Assembly (NCBI GenBank): GCA_944548615.1
Contig: OX155980.1
Coordinates: 56,237,690-56,301,689, forward strand
DNA length: 64,000 nt
Reading direction: 5' to 3'
Origin: Micropterix aruncella
Lineage: Eukaryota; Arthropoda; Insecta; Lepidoptera; Micropterigidae
Shown: one piece after another, positions 55,267 through 64,000 of the stretch
How the letters are laid out: every line of letters begins with the position of its first letter
Position numbering within the stretch: position 1 is the stretch's first letter
Made by a program: the position numbers and the translations under genes
The notes under the pieces: model-generated
Seen by the model: only the letters and a program-made list of their open reading frames with translations
What the model was told of the DNA's origin: nothing
The model's database searches: none

Positions 55267-55925
55267 TTATAACGGTGGTGGGGGGGGCGGGCTCGGAGCG
55301 CACGAATTTCGAAAATCCGTCTTGCACACAACACTCACTGTATCCTGTCTTACGTCCTTGCGTTCGGCGTTTTGTGGTGGGGACATTTTAAGAATAGGGT
55401 TCCACGTAGAAGAGAGTTTGTAACCGTCGTCTCTATTTAAGTTCGGGGTTCTTCTTATTTCAGTGGATTCCCGGATCATTTGAGGAAAGTAGAATTGTTC
55501 CTTGTAAAGCACAACGGTATTTTGAAACTGCAAGCAGTGGTTACTTCCGCTATCCAATATATGTTCGCCGATCGCCGATTTCTCACGCTGAATGTTTTTA
55601 ACAGCTTTGATGTGTTCTGGCAGTCGCGTGGCTATGGGCCGTTTCGTTTGTCCAACGTAGGCTATACAGCAGCTGCATTCGACTTTATACACACCCGGGG
55701 TTTGCAGTGGTATTACATCCTTCACAGACCTCAAAAATCGAGCTATATTTTGGGTCGGCTTGAAGATCGTTTTTATATCGAATTTGTTTAGCATCTTACT
55801 TATTCGATCTGTCACGCCCTTAGCGTATGGTAAGAATGCTCTTGATTTGCTTGATTTCTGAGTTTCGTCTGTATTAGATCGGGTGCGTGTCTCGTGATAT
55901 TTTCATAATAATCATAATCATAATC
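55267..55925 (-). pseudogene. Penelope-like element, GIY-YIG endonuclease part
   Basis: The frame (to 55815, extending upstream to about 55915) holds the RT-endonuclease linker RAFLPYAKGVTDRISKML and IKTIFKPTQNI, then the GIY-YIG domain: GVYKVECSC (the GIY strand), AYVGQTKRPIATRLPEHI (the YIG strand with Arg) and IGEHILDSGS, and ends with MIRESTEIRRTPNLNRDDGY and STWNPILK. This nuclease opens target DNA for Penelope-type retroelements. The part is open from end to end; its RT is truncated and lies at 57957-58250 beyond a nested LINE. Confidence 0.82.
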
Positions 55926-57956
55926 ATAAGTTTTTTATCGTAACTTTTTGACGTCAATAATGCATAGGTACAAACATACATAAATGATAAAAAATTAAGA
56001 TATTGTGACATTATAACAAATTATTGTGATATATAACGTGATATTAATAATCGAGGTAACCATTTTATTTCCAAGGGTCTTTGTCGTCTAGATAATCATT
56101 TATTTTATAGTAGCCCTTTGAGTACAGCTTCTTCTTAATAAATGACTTAAATTGTATCACAGATAAATTTTGCATTTTTACTGGGACTTTATTGTAGAAG
56201 CGTATACATTGCCCTTTGAATGATTTTGTGGTTTTGGAGAGTCGACTTTTATGGTCAGCAAGTTTATTTTTATTTCTAGTATTGACACCATGCCTATTAG
56301 AGTTTTTTAAAAACAGTTCTTTATTTGTATGCACATACATTAAGTTTTCATAGATGTAATGAGATGCAAGTGTCAAAATATTGATTTCTTTAAATTTTCC
56401 GCGTAACGACTGTCTAGCACCCAATTTATAAATAGCGCGGATGGCTCGTTTCTGTAGTATAAATATTTTATCAGCGTCAGCAGCATGACCCCACAGCAAG
56501 ATGCCATACGACATCAAGCTGTGAAAATAGCTGAAGTAAACCAGCCTCGCGGTGTCTATATCTGTTAAATTACGAATTTTTTTTACAGCATATGCCGCAG
56601 AACTTAGCCTGTCGGCCAATTTCTTAATGTGTGGGCCCCATTGTAGCTTTTTATCTAAAGTGATACCAAGGAATACAGTGGAATCGACCAGTTCTAGGTG
56701 CTCATTTTTTATTATAATATTTGGCCCTATTTGCTTTACGTTTGGAAGTGAGAATTTTATACATTTTGTTTTCTTTTCATTTAGTAGCAGATTGTTTGCT
56801 GTGAACCATTCCACAACATTCGAGATAGAATCATTCACATCGTCATAATTATTTTGTTGTCTACCTACTTTGAATAGCAAAGAGGTATCATCTGCGAATA
56901 AAACTATCTCACAATTTGGTTTTACTGTGTAAGGTAAATCATTTATATAAATAAGAAAAAGGAACGGTCCAAGTATTGAACCTTGCGGTACTCCCATGTA
57001 TACTAACGAGCCGGATGATCTCTCTCCGCCAACATCAACCTTCTGAACCCTATCATTTAAATAGTTTTTAAGAAGGGCTAATGAGCTACCTGTAATGCCG
57101 TAGTGTTCAAGTTTCCTAACCAATGTGTCGTGCTGTACGCAGTCAAAGGCCTTGGAAAGGTCACAAAATATGCCTACTACATCTCGTGACTCCTCCCAGG
57201 CATTAAAAATTTCATGAATAAGCTCAACACCTGCATCGGTTGTTGAACGACCCCGTGTGAAACCAAATTGTTTCTTGTGCATTAATTTATATGTGTGGAA
57301 ATGAATGAGTAGCTGGTTTAACATAATTTTTTCACAGCTGTAACAGCTTACTAAGAGTCGGCAGTATCGATACAGGTCTGAAGTAAGTAGGGTCGGTTTT
57401 ACTACCGCTTTTAAATAATGGTACTATTTTACTGTGTTTCATAAGATTAGGAAATACGCCAGTCTCAACACATTTGTTAAAAAGAGCTGATAAATGGGGG
57501 GCCATTGAATATATTACAGAACTAATAATTTTAACAGAGAGTCCATCCAGGTCGAGTGTCTTTTTCAAATGTAAATTTTTGAATGTTTCAATAATTTCTA
57601 TGGGATAGATCGACTTAAAACTAAAGTCTACATCACATCTATGAACGTTCTGTATGAGCAAAGATTCAGCCACTATAGAAGATGAGTTGAGCGTCTTGGT
57701 AGTTGAAACTGGAATATCTGCAAAAAACGATTCAAATGCATAAGCCACTTCTCTATGACTGGTAATGAGCTTATCTTTAATTAACAATTGAAATTGAAGG
57801 TCACGAGATTTGGATTTTCCAGTTTCTTTGTTGATAATTTGCCAAGTCGTTTTTACGACATCTGTACTGGTTATAATTTTATTATTAATAAACTTTGATT
57901 TTGCAATAGCACAATCTCTTTTAAAACATTTTGAGACGTTTTTGACATATTTGGCA
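55926..57956 (-). mobile_element. 5'-truncated LINE nested in the Penelope-like element
   Basis: The insertion runs from about 57956 to about 55905 and ends, in transcription sense, in (TTATGA)n at about 55930-55905, a short-repeat tail typical of CR1/Jockey-like LINEs. The flanks show an imperfect target duplication: ATATTTGGCATAAT (about 57947) against ATATTTTCATAAT (about 55896). Removing the LINE joins Penelope coding sequence on both sides. The LINE lacks ORF1 and the endonuclease. Confidence 0.8.
56065..57956 (-). pseudogene. LINE ORF2: reverse transcriptase, one frameshift
   Basis: From 57956: linker (YVKNVSKCFKRDCAIAK, TTWQIINKETGKSKS), then RT block 1 (FKNLHLKKTLDLDGLSVKII), FPNLMKHSKIVPLFKSG and YFRPVSILPTLSKLL. 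A frameshift at about 57330 follows, then a 419-codon frame to 56065: KQFGFTRGRSTTDAG, GIFCDLSKAFDCVQHDTL (catalytic Asp), GVPQGSILGPFLFLIYINDL, EIVLFADDTSLLFKV (catalytic Asp-Asp), FLGITLDKKLQWGPHI, then the thumb and C-terminal domain ending in KINDYLDDKDPWK. Apart from this frameshift the coding sequence is clean, so the insertion seems young. It belongs to the CR1/Jockey group by motif appearance; the exact clade is not fixed. Confidence 0.85.
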
Positions 57957-58250
57957 TAATTTCCGTATCCAATTATCCTAAGAACTTCATTGACATGTTC
58001 CATAACCTGCGGAAAATGCTCAGCGTTGCATAGATCGCGTGTTCGATTCACGAGCGACGTTTGCACTGAACGTTGATGGTAGGGATGATGGTGTGAGCTT
58101 TCATGCAAAGATCTGTCCGTATGTGTGGGCTTCCGATATACCGTGTGTCAGAGAGAATTGTCTTTTCTTCTCGTCACTTTAACATCCAAAAATGGTAGGG
58201 ATCCATTCTTCTCTACTTCATAGGTAAATCTGATTTTTGAATGTAAATAA
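57957..58250 (-). pseudogene. Penelope-like element, reverse transcriptase part
   Basis: Minus strand: KIRFTYEVEKNGSLPFLDVK, then a stop (TGA near 58150), HTVYRKPTHTDRSLHESSHH, HPYHQRSVQTSLVNRTRDLC and VMEHVNEVLRIIGYGNYAKY. This is the thumb-side part of a Penelope RT, where YRKPTHTDR and SHHHP are characteristic. It continues at 55925 beyond the nested LINE. The upstream RT, with the catalytic YVDD region, is missing, a normal 5' truncation. Confidence 0.8.
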
Positions 58251-58259
58251 GTCATCTAA

Positions 58260-58710
58260 ACACCTACATTGAATTATAAATCAATATAGCTACTTAAGTA
58301 TTTGAATTTATAATAATTTTAAAATTGTTATAAAATGTATAGTTACTTTCCATTTAATTGCTAATGTTTAAGTATAATGGAGTATGATAAGAACTGCTGG
58401 TCCTTTTGTCCATAATTGTATTTTGTAAATAAATAAATAATAATGAGGGTAATATCCACGGATTTATTAGAACTATTTCAAATTTATGGTAATCGAAAAG
58501 ACGATAGCCATGTGATTTTAAAAACAAAAATAAGAAACAATTTGAATTTCTGGATATCTCAGAAGCAAAAAGAAACGCTTTTCTGCCCAGGTTAGCAGAT
58601 TCTGTAGTCAAGTGTGGTTAAAATATCATAACGACTAAAATCAATAAAGGGCTACTAATGCGTTTTAAAATGAAGCTAAACATTACAAAGTACCTGTTTT
58701 TAAAAATTAT
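58260..58710. other. No recognisable gene
   Basis: AT-rich; an AATAAATAAATAATAA stretch at 58428-58445 could be the tail of a retroposon, but no body is visible. Confidence 0.3.
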
Positions 58711-58714
58711 CTCT

Positions 58715-58850
58715 ATATCTTGTGCTACTTTCCCGGCCCACCAACCGACCGGGAGGAAAAGTTTTGGGAACACGTTTAAAAAAAATCGAGATGAAGGCGA
58801 AAATATATATTTTTAACACCCCTGAGACGATTAAGACCATTTCAAGATTG
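58715..58850 (+). repeat. Family 3 repeat, copy c, partial
   Basis: TGCTACTTTCCCGGCCCACC, GACCGGGAGGAAAAG and ACACCCCTGAGACGATTAAG, then ACCATTTCAAGATTG, matches the 5' part of the copies at 34165 and 40925. It stops before the GCAGGCATC block. Confidence 0.5.
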
Positions 58851-58859
58851 TAAAAGATT

Positions 58860-59885
58860 GGAACCACTAAGACGCGCAGTGGCCCGCCGTCTTGGGAATT
58901 TGAGGTAGCCGCGGCTATAGTCGCAACTTTCAGCGTGCAGCCCTTATAAAATAGCAACCTGAGCTGCAGCTCGAGTGAATTCGACAAACATTGCAGGTTG
59001 GGGGCCCGTCTCGCAAAAGCCGCTATGGATTCGGCTCACGAGAATCCCCGCTAGAAGCTTTTATACATAGCGGAAGACGACTTGAGACAAGGTCAGCAGG
59101 ACCCGGTGACTGAAATATTGATCTGATCTGCATATTAAGCATGTGCAATCGCACAGTGAACTCTATCGCGCGCCGACAAACAGGAGCGCTAGCAATGTTT
59201 GCAAAGACCATGTTCGAAATTTTGATTTACACCTTTTTAAAGTCGCATCGTCTGACAAATCTATTCGAAATTTAACCCAATTAATACAGAATAATAGGTG
59301 AAATGAAGAATACTGGCCGACCTGCCTCATCGCGTAATAAAAATAAGCATTAATACATTTTAATAGCTAGTTTATAAATAGCATTGACTGTCTTGACGTT
59401 TCATGACATGAAAGGTTTAACTATGTAGTTGACCTGTTGTAACGTTTCCTGTCATGTGACATGAAATGTTAACACGTTTTATGTCATATAGTTATTTTAA
59501 TCGTAATAATATATTGGTACATTCAAACATAACTGTGCAATATAAGCAGAAGTACAAATTATGATGTAATTATTATTCTACGTTTATTAGATATTTCAAT
59601 AAAAGCCTAATTGTTTATTTTATTAAATAAATGAAATGTGGTTATAAAAATACGGTTATAAAATATAGTTACAAAAAAATGGATTATGTGTGTGAATGAT
59701 GAGGGACCGAACGTAGAGGAGGATTCGCTTGATGAATCTTACCAAATTATTGGCCTACCTTCAATATGTCGGTCAATATTGAAATATTATAAACAAAATT
59801 CATATGAATTCAACGCAACAGCCACAAATGCGGCAAAAGGCTGGTATCGCATTTGCAGAATACTGCCCTAACTCCCAACTAGTGC
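58860..59885. other. No recognisable gene
   Basis: Mixed sequence. At 59395-59480 short inverse pairs around TTTCATGACATGAAA and TCATGTGACATGA form hairpins. No coding motif is seen. Confidence 0.3.
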
Positions 59886-59889
59886 ACTA

Positions 59890-61308
59890 TTTCTTCTTTC
59901 TCAGCCTGGATTGGTCCACTCGTGGACGTAGGCCTCTTCCATGTCTGTCTGTCAGCTGCTGCCCTCAGCCAGTTGGTCCCTGCTGCTTTTCTGGTATCGT
60001 CCAGCCATCGTAGTTGTGGTCTCCCTACCCTTCGCTTTGTTGTTCTTGGTTTCCACTAACAAGTCTCTTCGGCCACCTCGAGTCATCCTTACTTGCGATG
60101 TGTCCTGCCCAAGTCTGGCAATACGCTCCTTAACATCTATTATCCCAGTCCGCCTTCGTATTTCTTCATTGCGCACTCTGTTGCGGAGACTCGTGTCCAG
60201 CATTGCTCTCTCCGTGTACCTTTGGCATATTCTAAGCTGGTTGGCACTACTCTGCGTTAGAGGCACTGTTTCAAGGCCGTACGTTGCTACTGACAGCACA
60301 CATGTCTCATACACCTTCCGTTTTAGGTTCGCTGGATGTCTCAGGATGTAGGCAAGATTTCCGAAGGCCGCCCAAGTCAATCTCACACGTCTGATAACTT
60401 CTGTACGTTGGTTGTCTTTGCCCAGTTTGAGCTTGTGGCCAAGATAGATGTAGTGTTCGACGACTTCGAGTGGCTAGCTCTCAACGGTGATCTGGAAGGG
60501 GTCTGGGCTCAGGATCTTTGTTTTATGAAAGTTTATCTTCAGACCCGCACTCGCTGATGGTGCGTGGAGTTCCTCGAGCATGGTCTTGAGTTGTGATATG
60601 TCACTGCTAATCAGAACGATGTCATCAGCGGACCTGAGGTGGTTCAGGTACGACTCATCTACGTTGATACCCTTTCCTTCCCAAGGCAGGCTCTTAAAGA
60701 CGTCCTTCAGTATCAGAGTAAAAAGCTTAGGGGAGATCGTGTCGCCCTGTCGTACGCCTCTCTCAATCCGGATCTTCTCCATCACCATGTCCTCATTAAG
60801 CTTCACTTGCAGCGAGGCATTGTCGTATATTTGGCGAATATGTAAGCTTTGAGTATCGGGAATCGATTCTCGCCTTGTCCATTGCTGCGAAAACTGCCAA
60901 TATTTCAAGAGAATCGACTGCCTTTTGATAGTCGATAAAGGCCAAGTAAAGTAGGATGTTGTACCCAGTCGCTTTTTTGATTAGCATGTGCATAACTTGT
61001 AGGTGGTCTACCGTGCTGTAGCCTCTTCTGAACCCTGCCTGCTCTACTAGTTGGTAAAAGTCTAACTTAATAAGAAGCCGTTCTGTTACGATCCTCATCG
61101 GCAGTTTGTAGAGGATAGTCAGCAAACTGATAGGCCGGTAATTCTCCACATTCATGTGGTTACCTTTCTCGAATAGTAGGATGTCCTCGGCGTTCTTCCA
61201 TGATATCGGTTTCCGTTGCTCATGCAGACACTTATTCATAAGGATGAGTAGTCCTGCCTCCAGCGGTTTTCCTCCCGTCCTCAGCATCTCACTTGACACT
61301 CTATGCAC
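59890..61308 (-). pseudogene. RTE-like LINE remnant, reverse transcriptase to C-terminus
   Basis: Minus strand from 61308: NKCLHEQRKPISWKNAEDIL, NVENYRPISLLTILYKL (RT block 2), EQAGFRRGYSTVDHLQV and LYLAFIDYQKAVDSLE (catalytic Asp). After a frame change at about 60890: QIYDNASLQVKLNED, IRIERGVRQGDTISPKLFT, and LNHLRSADDIVLISSDISQL, where the usual FADD reads SADD. After another break (about 60470-60390): RLTWAAFGNLAYILRHP, VLSVATYGLETVPLTQ and LRNRVRNEEIRRRTG, and a tail to about 59900. It matches RTE-type LINE proteins. ORF start and endonuclease are absent; at least two frameshifts. Confidence 0.85.
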
Positions 61309-61402
61309 TAGTTAGGGCAGTGTAAACGCAGTTAGGGAGTTTAGTCGCGCGCGGCATGCGACGCAAGTGGTGTGTGCGCGTCAATGATAACTGGCGTGAA
61401 AA
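61309..61402 (+). other. Leader upstream of the MADF fragment
   Basis: A short CpG-containing stretch (GTCGCGCGCGGCATGCGACG, about 61343) lies 60 bp upstream of the MADF start. Promoter function is possible but not supported further. Confidence 0.2.
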
Positions 61403-61583
61403 ATGATTTTCAACGAAGAAAAAGATGTTTTATTCAATATTCTGGATATGTACAAAGCCATACCGTATTTGTGTAATAAAAACTGTGCAGAGATACGGGA
61501 GTGACGGGTTCCGTGTGCTTTTGGAAATGTACAAAATTTATGATCAAGAAGCAACGATCAAAACAATAAATTTTAAAAAATAA
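61403..61583 (+). pseudogene. MADF-domain fragment, frameshifted
   Basis: From the ATG at 61403: MIFNEEKDVLFNILDMYKA, IPYLCNKNCAEIRE, then a stop. In another frame the domain continues: VLLEMYKIYDQEATIKTINF and ends at 61583. This resembles the N-terminal half of MADF domains of the type expanded in Lepidoptera (pattern YRSLPCLW...EAYEKLL...DPNAT). MADF domains bind DNA; one lineage accompanies PIF/Harbinger transposases as their Myb-like partner. The middle ~12 residues are lost at the break and no BESS motif or second exon is visible. Probably a pseudogene or a transposon remnant. Confidence 0.5.
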
Positions 61584-61589
61584 AACAGG

Positions 61590-62435
61590 TCTTTCTAAAC
61601 TTCAGGTCACGATATGAGTTTCCCATCGATAGAAACCCTAAAGTAACTGATCCGACTGAATTAGGGTTGTGTTGTGTATCTAGTGCAGTGTATCTAGAAT
61701 GCTACCTCTTTCATGGAGGCAAGGGCCGTCGCCGCCAACCGCCCCGCAGCAACCAGCTGTAGAGAAAAACAAATTGGCGGCGGTCGAAACGGCCAACGAA
61801 GCCCGAAAACCAAGAGGAAATGGAGGTCGCCGCGATTGCGACACCTCCACATTCCCACGCTCAGCCTACTGATACTGAAACTGAAGCAACGACTGCTCCG
61901 CCGCCCCGCTCTGAGCCTCAAGTGCGTCCCCTCGTCATCCAAGGGTGCAGGAAAATGAACTGCTGACGCTGACGGTGCGTGACCTGCTGACTATCATTCA
62001 GAAAGTGGTAGCCAGCTCATAAGAAGCCGCAGAAATACTCAAGACGCAGCTAACTATAGTGGACCTTCCTCACACTAGGAAGGGAAGCAATGAATAGCAC
62101 AGCAGCGCCCAAAATGTATGATGCGAGTCAATGACAGGTCCGAATTTATGTGCGCAGGTTTGCGCGAGAACTAAACTTGTTTAACTGGTTCGGGCCGGTT
62201 TTATGTGTGCCACTCTGTATTACATTTTATGCAATAGAATACTTATAATTATTATTTTTAGAATATTTATAAGAATTATATTTTACGCAATAGTTTTTAC
62301 GCAAATATATTTTACACAATGCCAGGGGCCTATTTTAGTAAAAAAATGCATGCTAACGTTGTCTATGGCTTGTGGAAATAAAATGGACCATAGACATATT
62401 TGGCATGGTATTTTTTTTCGAATCACAGCCTCTAT
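61590..62435. other. No recognisable gene
   Basis: A GC-rich patch at 61690-61980 has overlapping open frames on both strands (82 and 81 codons) rich in Arg, Ser and Pro, without a domain. The rest is AT-rich. Confidence 0.25.
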
Positions 62436-62439
62436 GGGG

Positions 62440-62620
62440 TCCCTACAGATTTGCCGCATCCCATTTTGTCGCTTCCAGTTTCGCCGCATCCAGATTCGCC
62501 GCAAAATGAACCTTTCAGATATGCCGCATCACAATTTGCCGCTTCCCACTACGCCGCGTTCAGATTTGCCGCAGTTTACAATCCCAAACAGCCGCATCCA
62601 GATTTGATGTATTTATGCTT
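62440..62620 (+). repeat. Minisatellite with CAGATTTGCCGCATC-like unit
   Basis: GCCGCATC or GCCGC recurs at about 17-19-base spacing (62452, 62483, 62498, 62524, 62538, 62553, 62567, 62592) within phrases like CAGATTTGCCGC. Around ten degenerate units. Not coding in any consistent frame. Confidence 0.75.
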
Positions 62621-62774
62621 CTTTAGATCGGCGAATTGAATCATTAAGGCGATAAATGAAGGTGACATATTGAAATAATTCAAATTTCGAATGCTACCAA
62701 CATTTAAAATATGATACAATTAGGCTTAGTTTGTTATCAACGATCCATTAAATCGAAATAGAAATAAAAAAAAT

Positions 62775-62856
62775 ACGTGTGGCACTCGGGGACTGCCGCG
62801 GTAAAGCTATTGCATAGCATTTTTAACAACTTATGCCATTATAATTATTTATTTAT
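62775..62856 (+). repeat. Family 1 end module alone, plus orientation
   Basis: Only the first ~80 bp of the unit (ACGTGTGGCACTCGG, mini-hairpin AAGCTATTGCATAGC, ATAATTATTTATTTA) is present. It is followed at once by a complete copy in minus orientation, so the combined structure (62775-63443) carries the module inverted at both ends, like long terminal inverted repeats. Confidence 0.8.
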
Positions 62857-63443
62857 TAAGCTATTGCATAGCTTTTATCGCGGGCCTAGGCCAGCGCGGC
62901 GACCGAATGAAGAAATTTCTTAACGAAAATTAATGATTTTAAACTGATAATTACGTCTAAACGAGTACTGCTTACGATTCGAAAAAAATATATGTTAAAC
63001 AAAACATTTTCCTAATATTCTTAGCTTTGAATATTTTAAATTTTGTTTATATTACATAGTGTAATTAATTTGTGAAATTAGGTCTAACCGAACACAAAAA
63101 CGACTACTACGCAAATACTATCTGGCGTATTATTATGAAACCTACACGATTTTAAAGATAATTTAATTATCTATCTTTTTATCTACGATTTTTTTCGAAT
63201 AATCCGTTTTTTTTGCTTTATCGAATAAAAAATTCGTGCGCGGCGCTCTATCGGAAGACGTTTAAATTATTCCGAATCATTTGCTTCCGCAGCCGCAAAT
63301 GATTCGGAACAATTTCAACGTTTTCCGATAGAGCGCAGTTATCTGATATCAGAAAAATAAAATAAATAAATAATTATAAATGCATAAGTTGTTAAAAATG
63401 CTATGCAATAGCTTTACCGCGGCAGTCCCCGAGTGCCACACGT
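62857..63443 (-). repeat. Family 1 repeat, copy h
   Basis: Full unit in minus orientation, TAAGCTATTGCATAGC to GAGTGCCACACGT. The central hairpin (about 63240-63340) is near perfect. Confidence 0.85.
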
Positions 63444-63456
63444 ATTTTTTTTTTAT

Positions 63457-63980
63457 TAAGCTATTGCATAGCTTTTATCGCGGGCCTAGGCCAGCGCGGC
63501 GACCGAATGAAGAAATTTCCTAACGAAAATTAATGATTTTAAACTGATAATTACGTCTAAACGAGTACTGCTTACGATTCGAAAAAAATATATGTTAAAC
63601 AAGAACATTTTCCTAATATTCTTATCTTTGAATATTTTAGATTTTGTTTATATTACATAGCGTTATTAATTTGTGAAATTAGGTCTAACCGAACACAAAA
63701 ACGACTACTACGCAAATACAATCTGGCGTATTATTATGAAACCTGCACCATTTTAAAGATAATTTAATTATCTATCTTTTTATCTACGATTTTTTTCGAA
63801 TAATCTGTTTTTTTTCTTTATCGAATAAAAAATTCGTGCGCGGCGCTCTATAGAAGACGTTTAAATTATTCAAGTGTCTTCCTCTATGGAAGACATTTGC
63901 TTTCGCAGCCGCAAATGATTAGGAATAATTTCAACGTTTTCCGATAGAGCGCAGTTATCTGATATCAGAGAAAATAAAAT
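63457..63980 (-). repeat. Family 1 repeat, copy i, lacking its own end module
   Basis: Tandem to copy h with the same A/T spacer. The hairpin is disturbed by an insertion (CAAGTGTCTTCCTCTATGG near 63872). After CTGATATCAG and an AT stretch the minus-oriented module is missing; at 63991 the ACGTGTGGCA of a plus-oriented copy starts and is cut by the window end. Confidence 0.8.
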
Positions 63981-64000
63981 TAAAAAAAATACGTGTGGCA

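Overview
The window looks like a repeat-dense piece of an insect nuclear genome, most likely a moth or butterfly. The case for Lepidoptera is that several short, very common lepidopteran repeat ends are recognisable (for example at 30420-30480, 35430-35850 and 53580-53690), together with an insect errantivirus carrying a baculovirus-F-like envelope gene, FP25K-type LINE ORF1, MADF-domain debris and abundant AT-rich sequence with short GC-rich islets. I see no operons, no rRNA, no intact tRNA, no CRISPR array and no convincing host gene. Nearly everything that can be named is a transposable element or its wreckage.

Layout, left to right. 1-2600: two minus-strand pieces of a Ty3/Gypsy pol gene, in an order that one element cannot give. 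3298-5104: two convergent, broken YqaJ-type exonuclease genes. 6731-8766: three copies of an AT-rich family (family 1) built on a ~45-bp-arm hairpin; further copies lie at 36868-37459, 38777-39541 and 62775-64000. 8886-10105: first copies of a GC-rich family (family 2) that recurs at 28845-30250, 31286-31795, 33255-33480 (minus), 37990-38717 (minus), 44880-45090 and 47790-48790. 10715-23150: a CR1-like LINE with 5' region, ORF1 and ORF2, split by an 8,993-bp errantivirus (13852-22844) with two 794-bp LTRs, a tRNA-Ser-type primer site, gag, pro, pol and an uninterrupted env. 23668-27095: a 3.4-kb DNA transposon with ~450-bp inverted repeats, encoding a broken protein with PIN/FEN-like and CXC motifs (Academ-like is my best guess). 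27870-35850: SINE, family 2, family 3 and other repeats. 35877-36193, 41208-41433 and 46046-46300: hairpin elements. 43338-44654: a mariner with complete TIRs, nested in the remnant of another mariner. 45091-45394: a ~300-bp pure TA tract. 50155-51380 and 59890-61308: two RTE-like LINE remnants. 52800-53400: a CGACTTTTT minisatellite. 55267-58250: a Penelope-like element split by a young-looking 5'-truncated LINE. 61403-61583: a broken MADF domain. 62440-62620: a short tandem repeat.

How the parts relate. Nesting gives a relative age order: errantivirus after the CR1-like LINE, LINE after Penelope-like element, mariner after older mariner. The errantivirus is the youngest large insertion: its LTRs differ at only about three positions that I noticed and its 5-bp target duplication is exact. 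Its env frame is open, but its pol carries a stop at a duplicated pro/RT junction, a frameshift before the integrase and a stop inside the integrase, so this copy is probably not autonomous. All family assignments were made by reading motifs; no database search or alignment was run.
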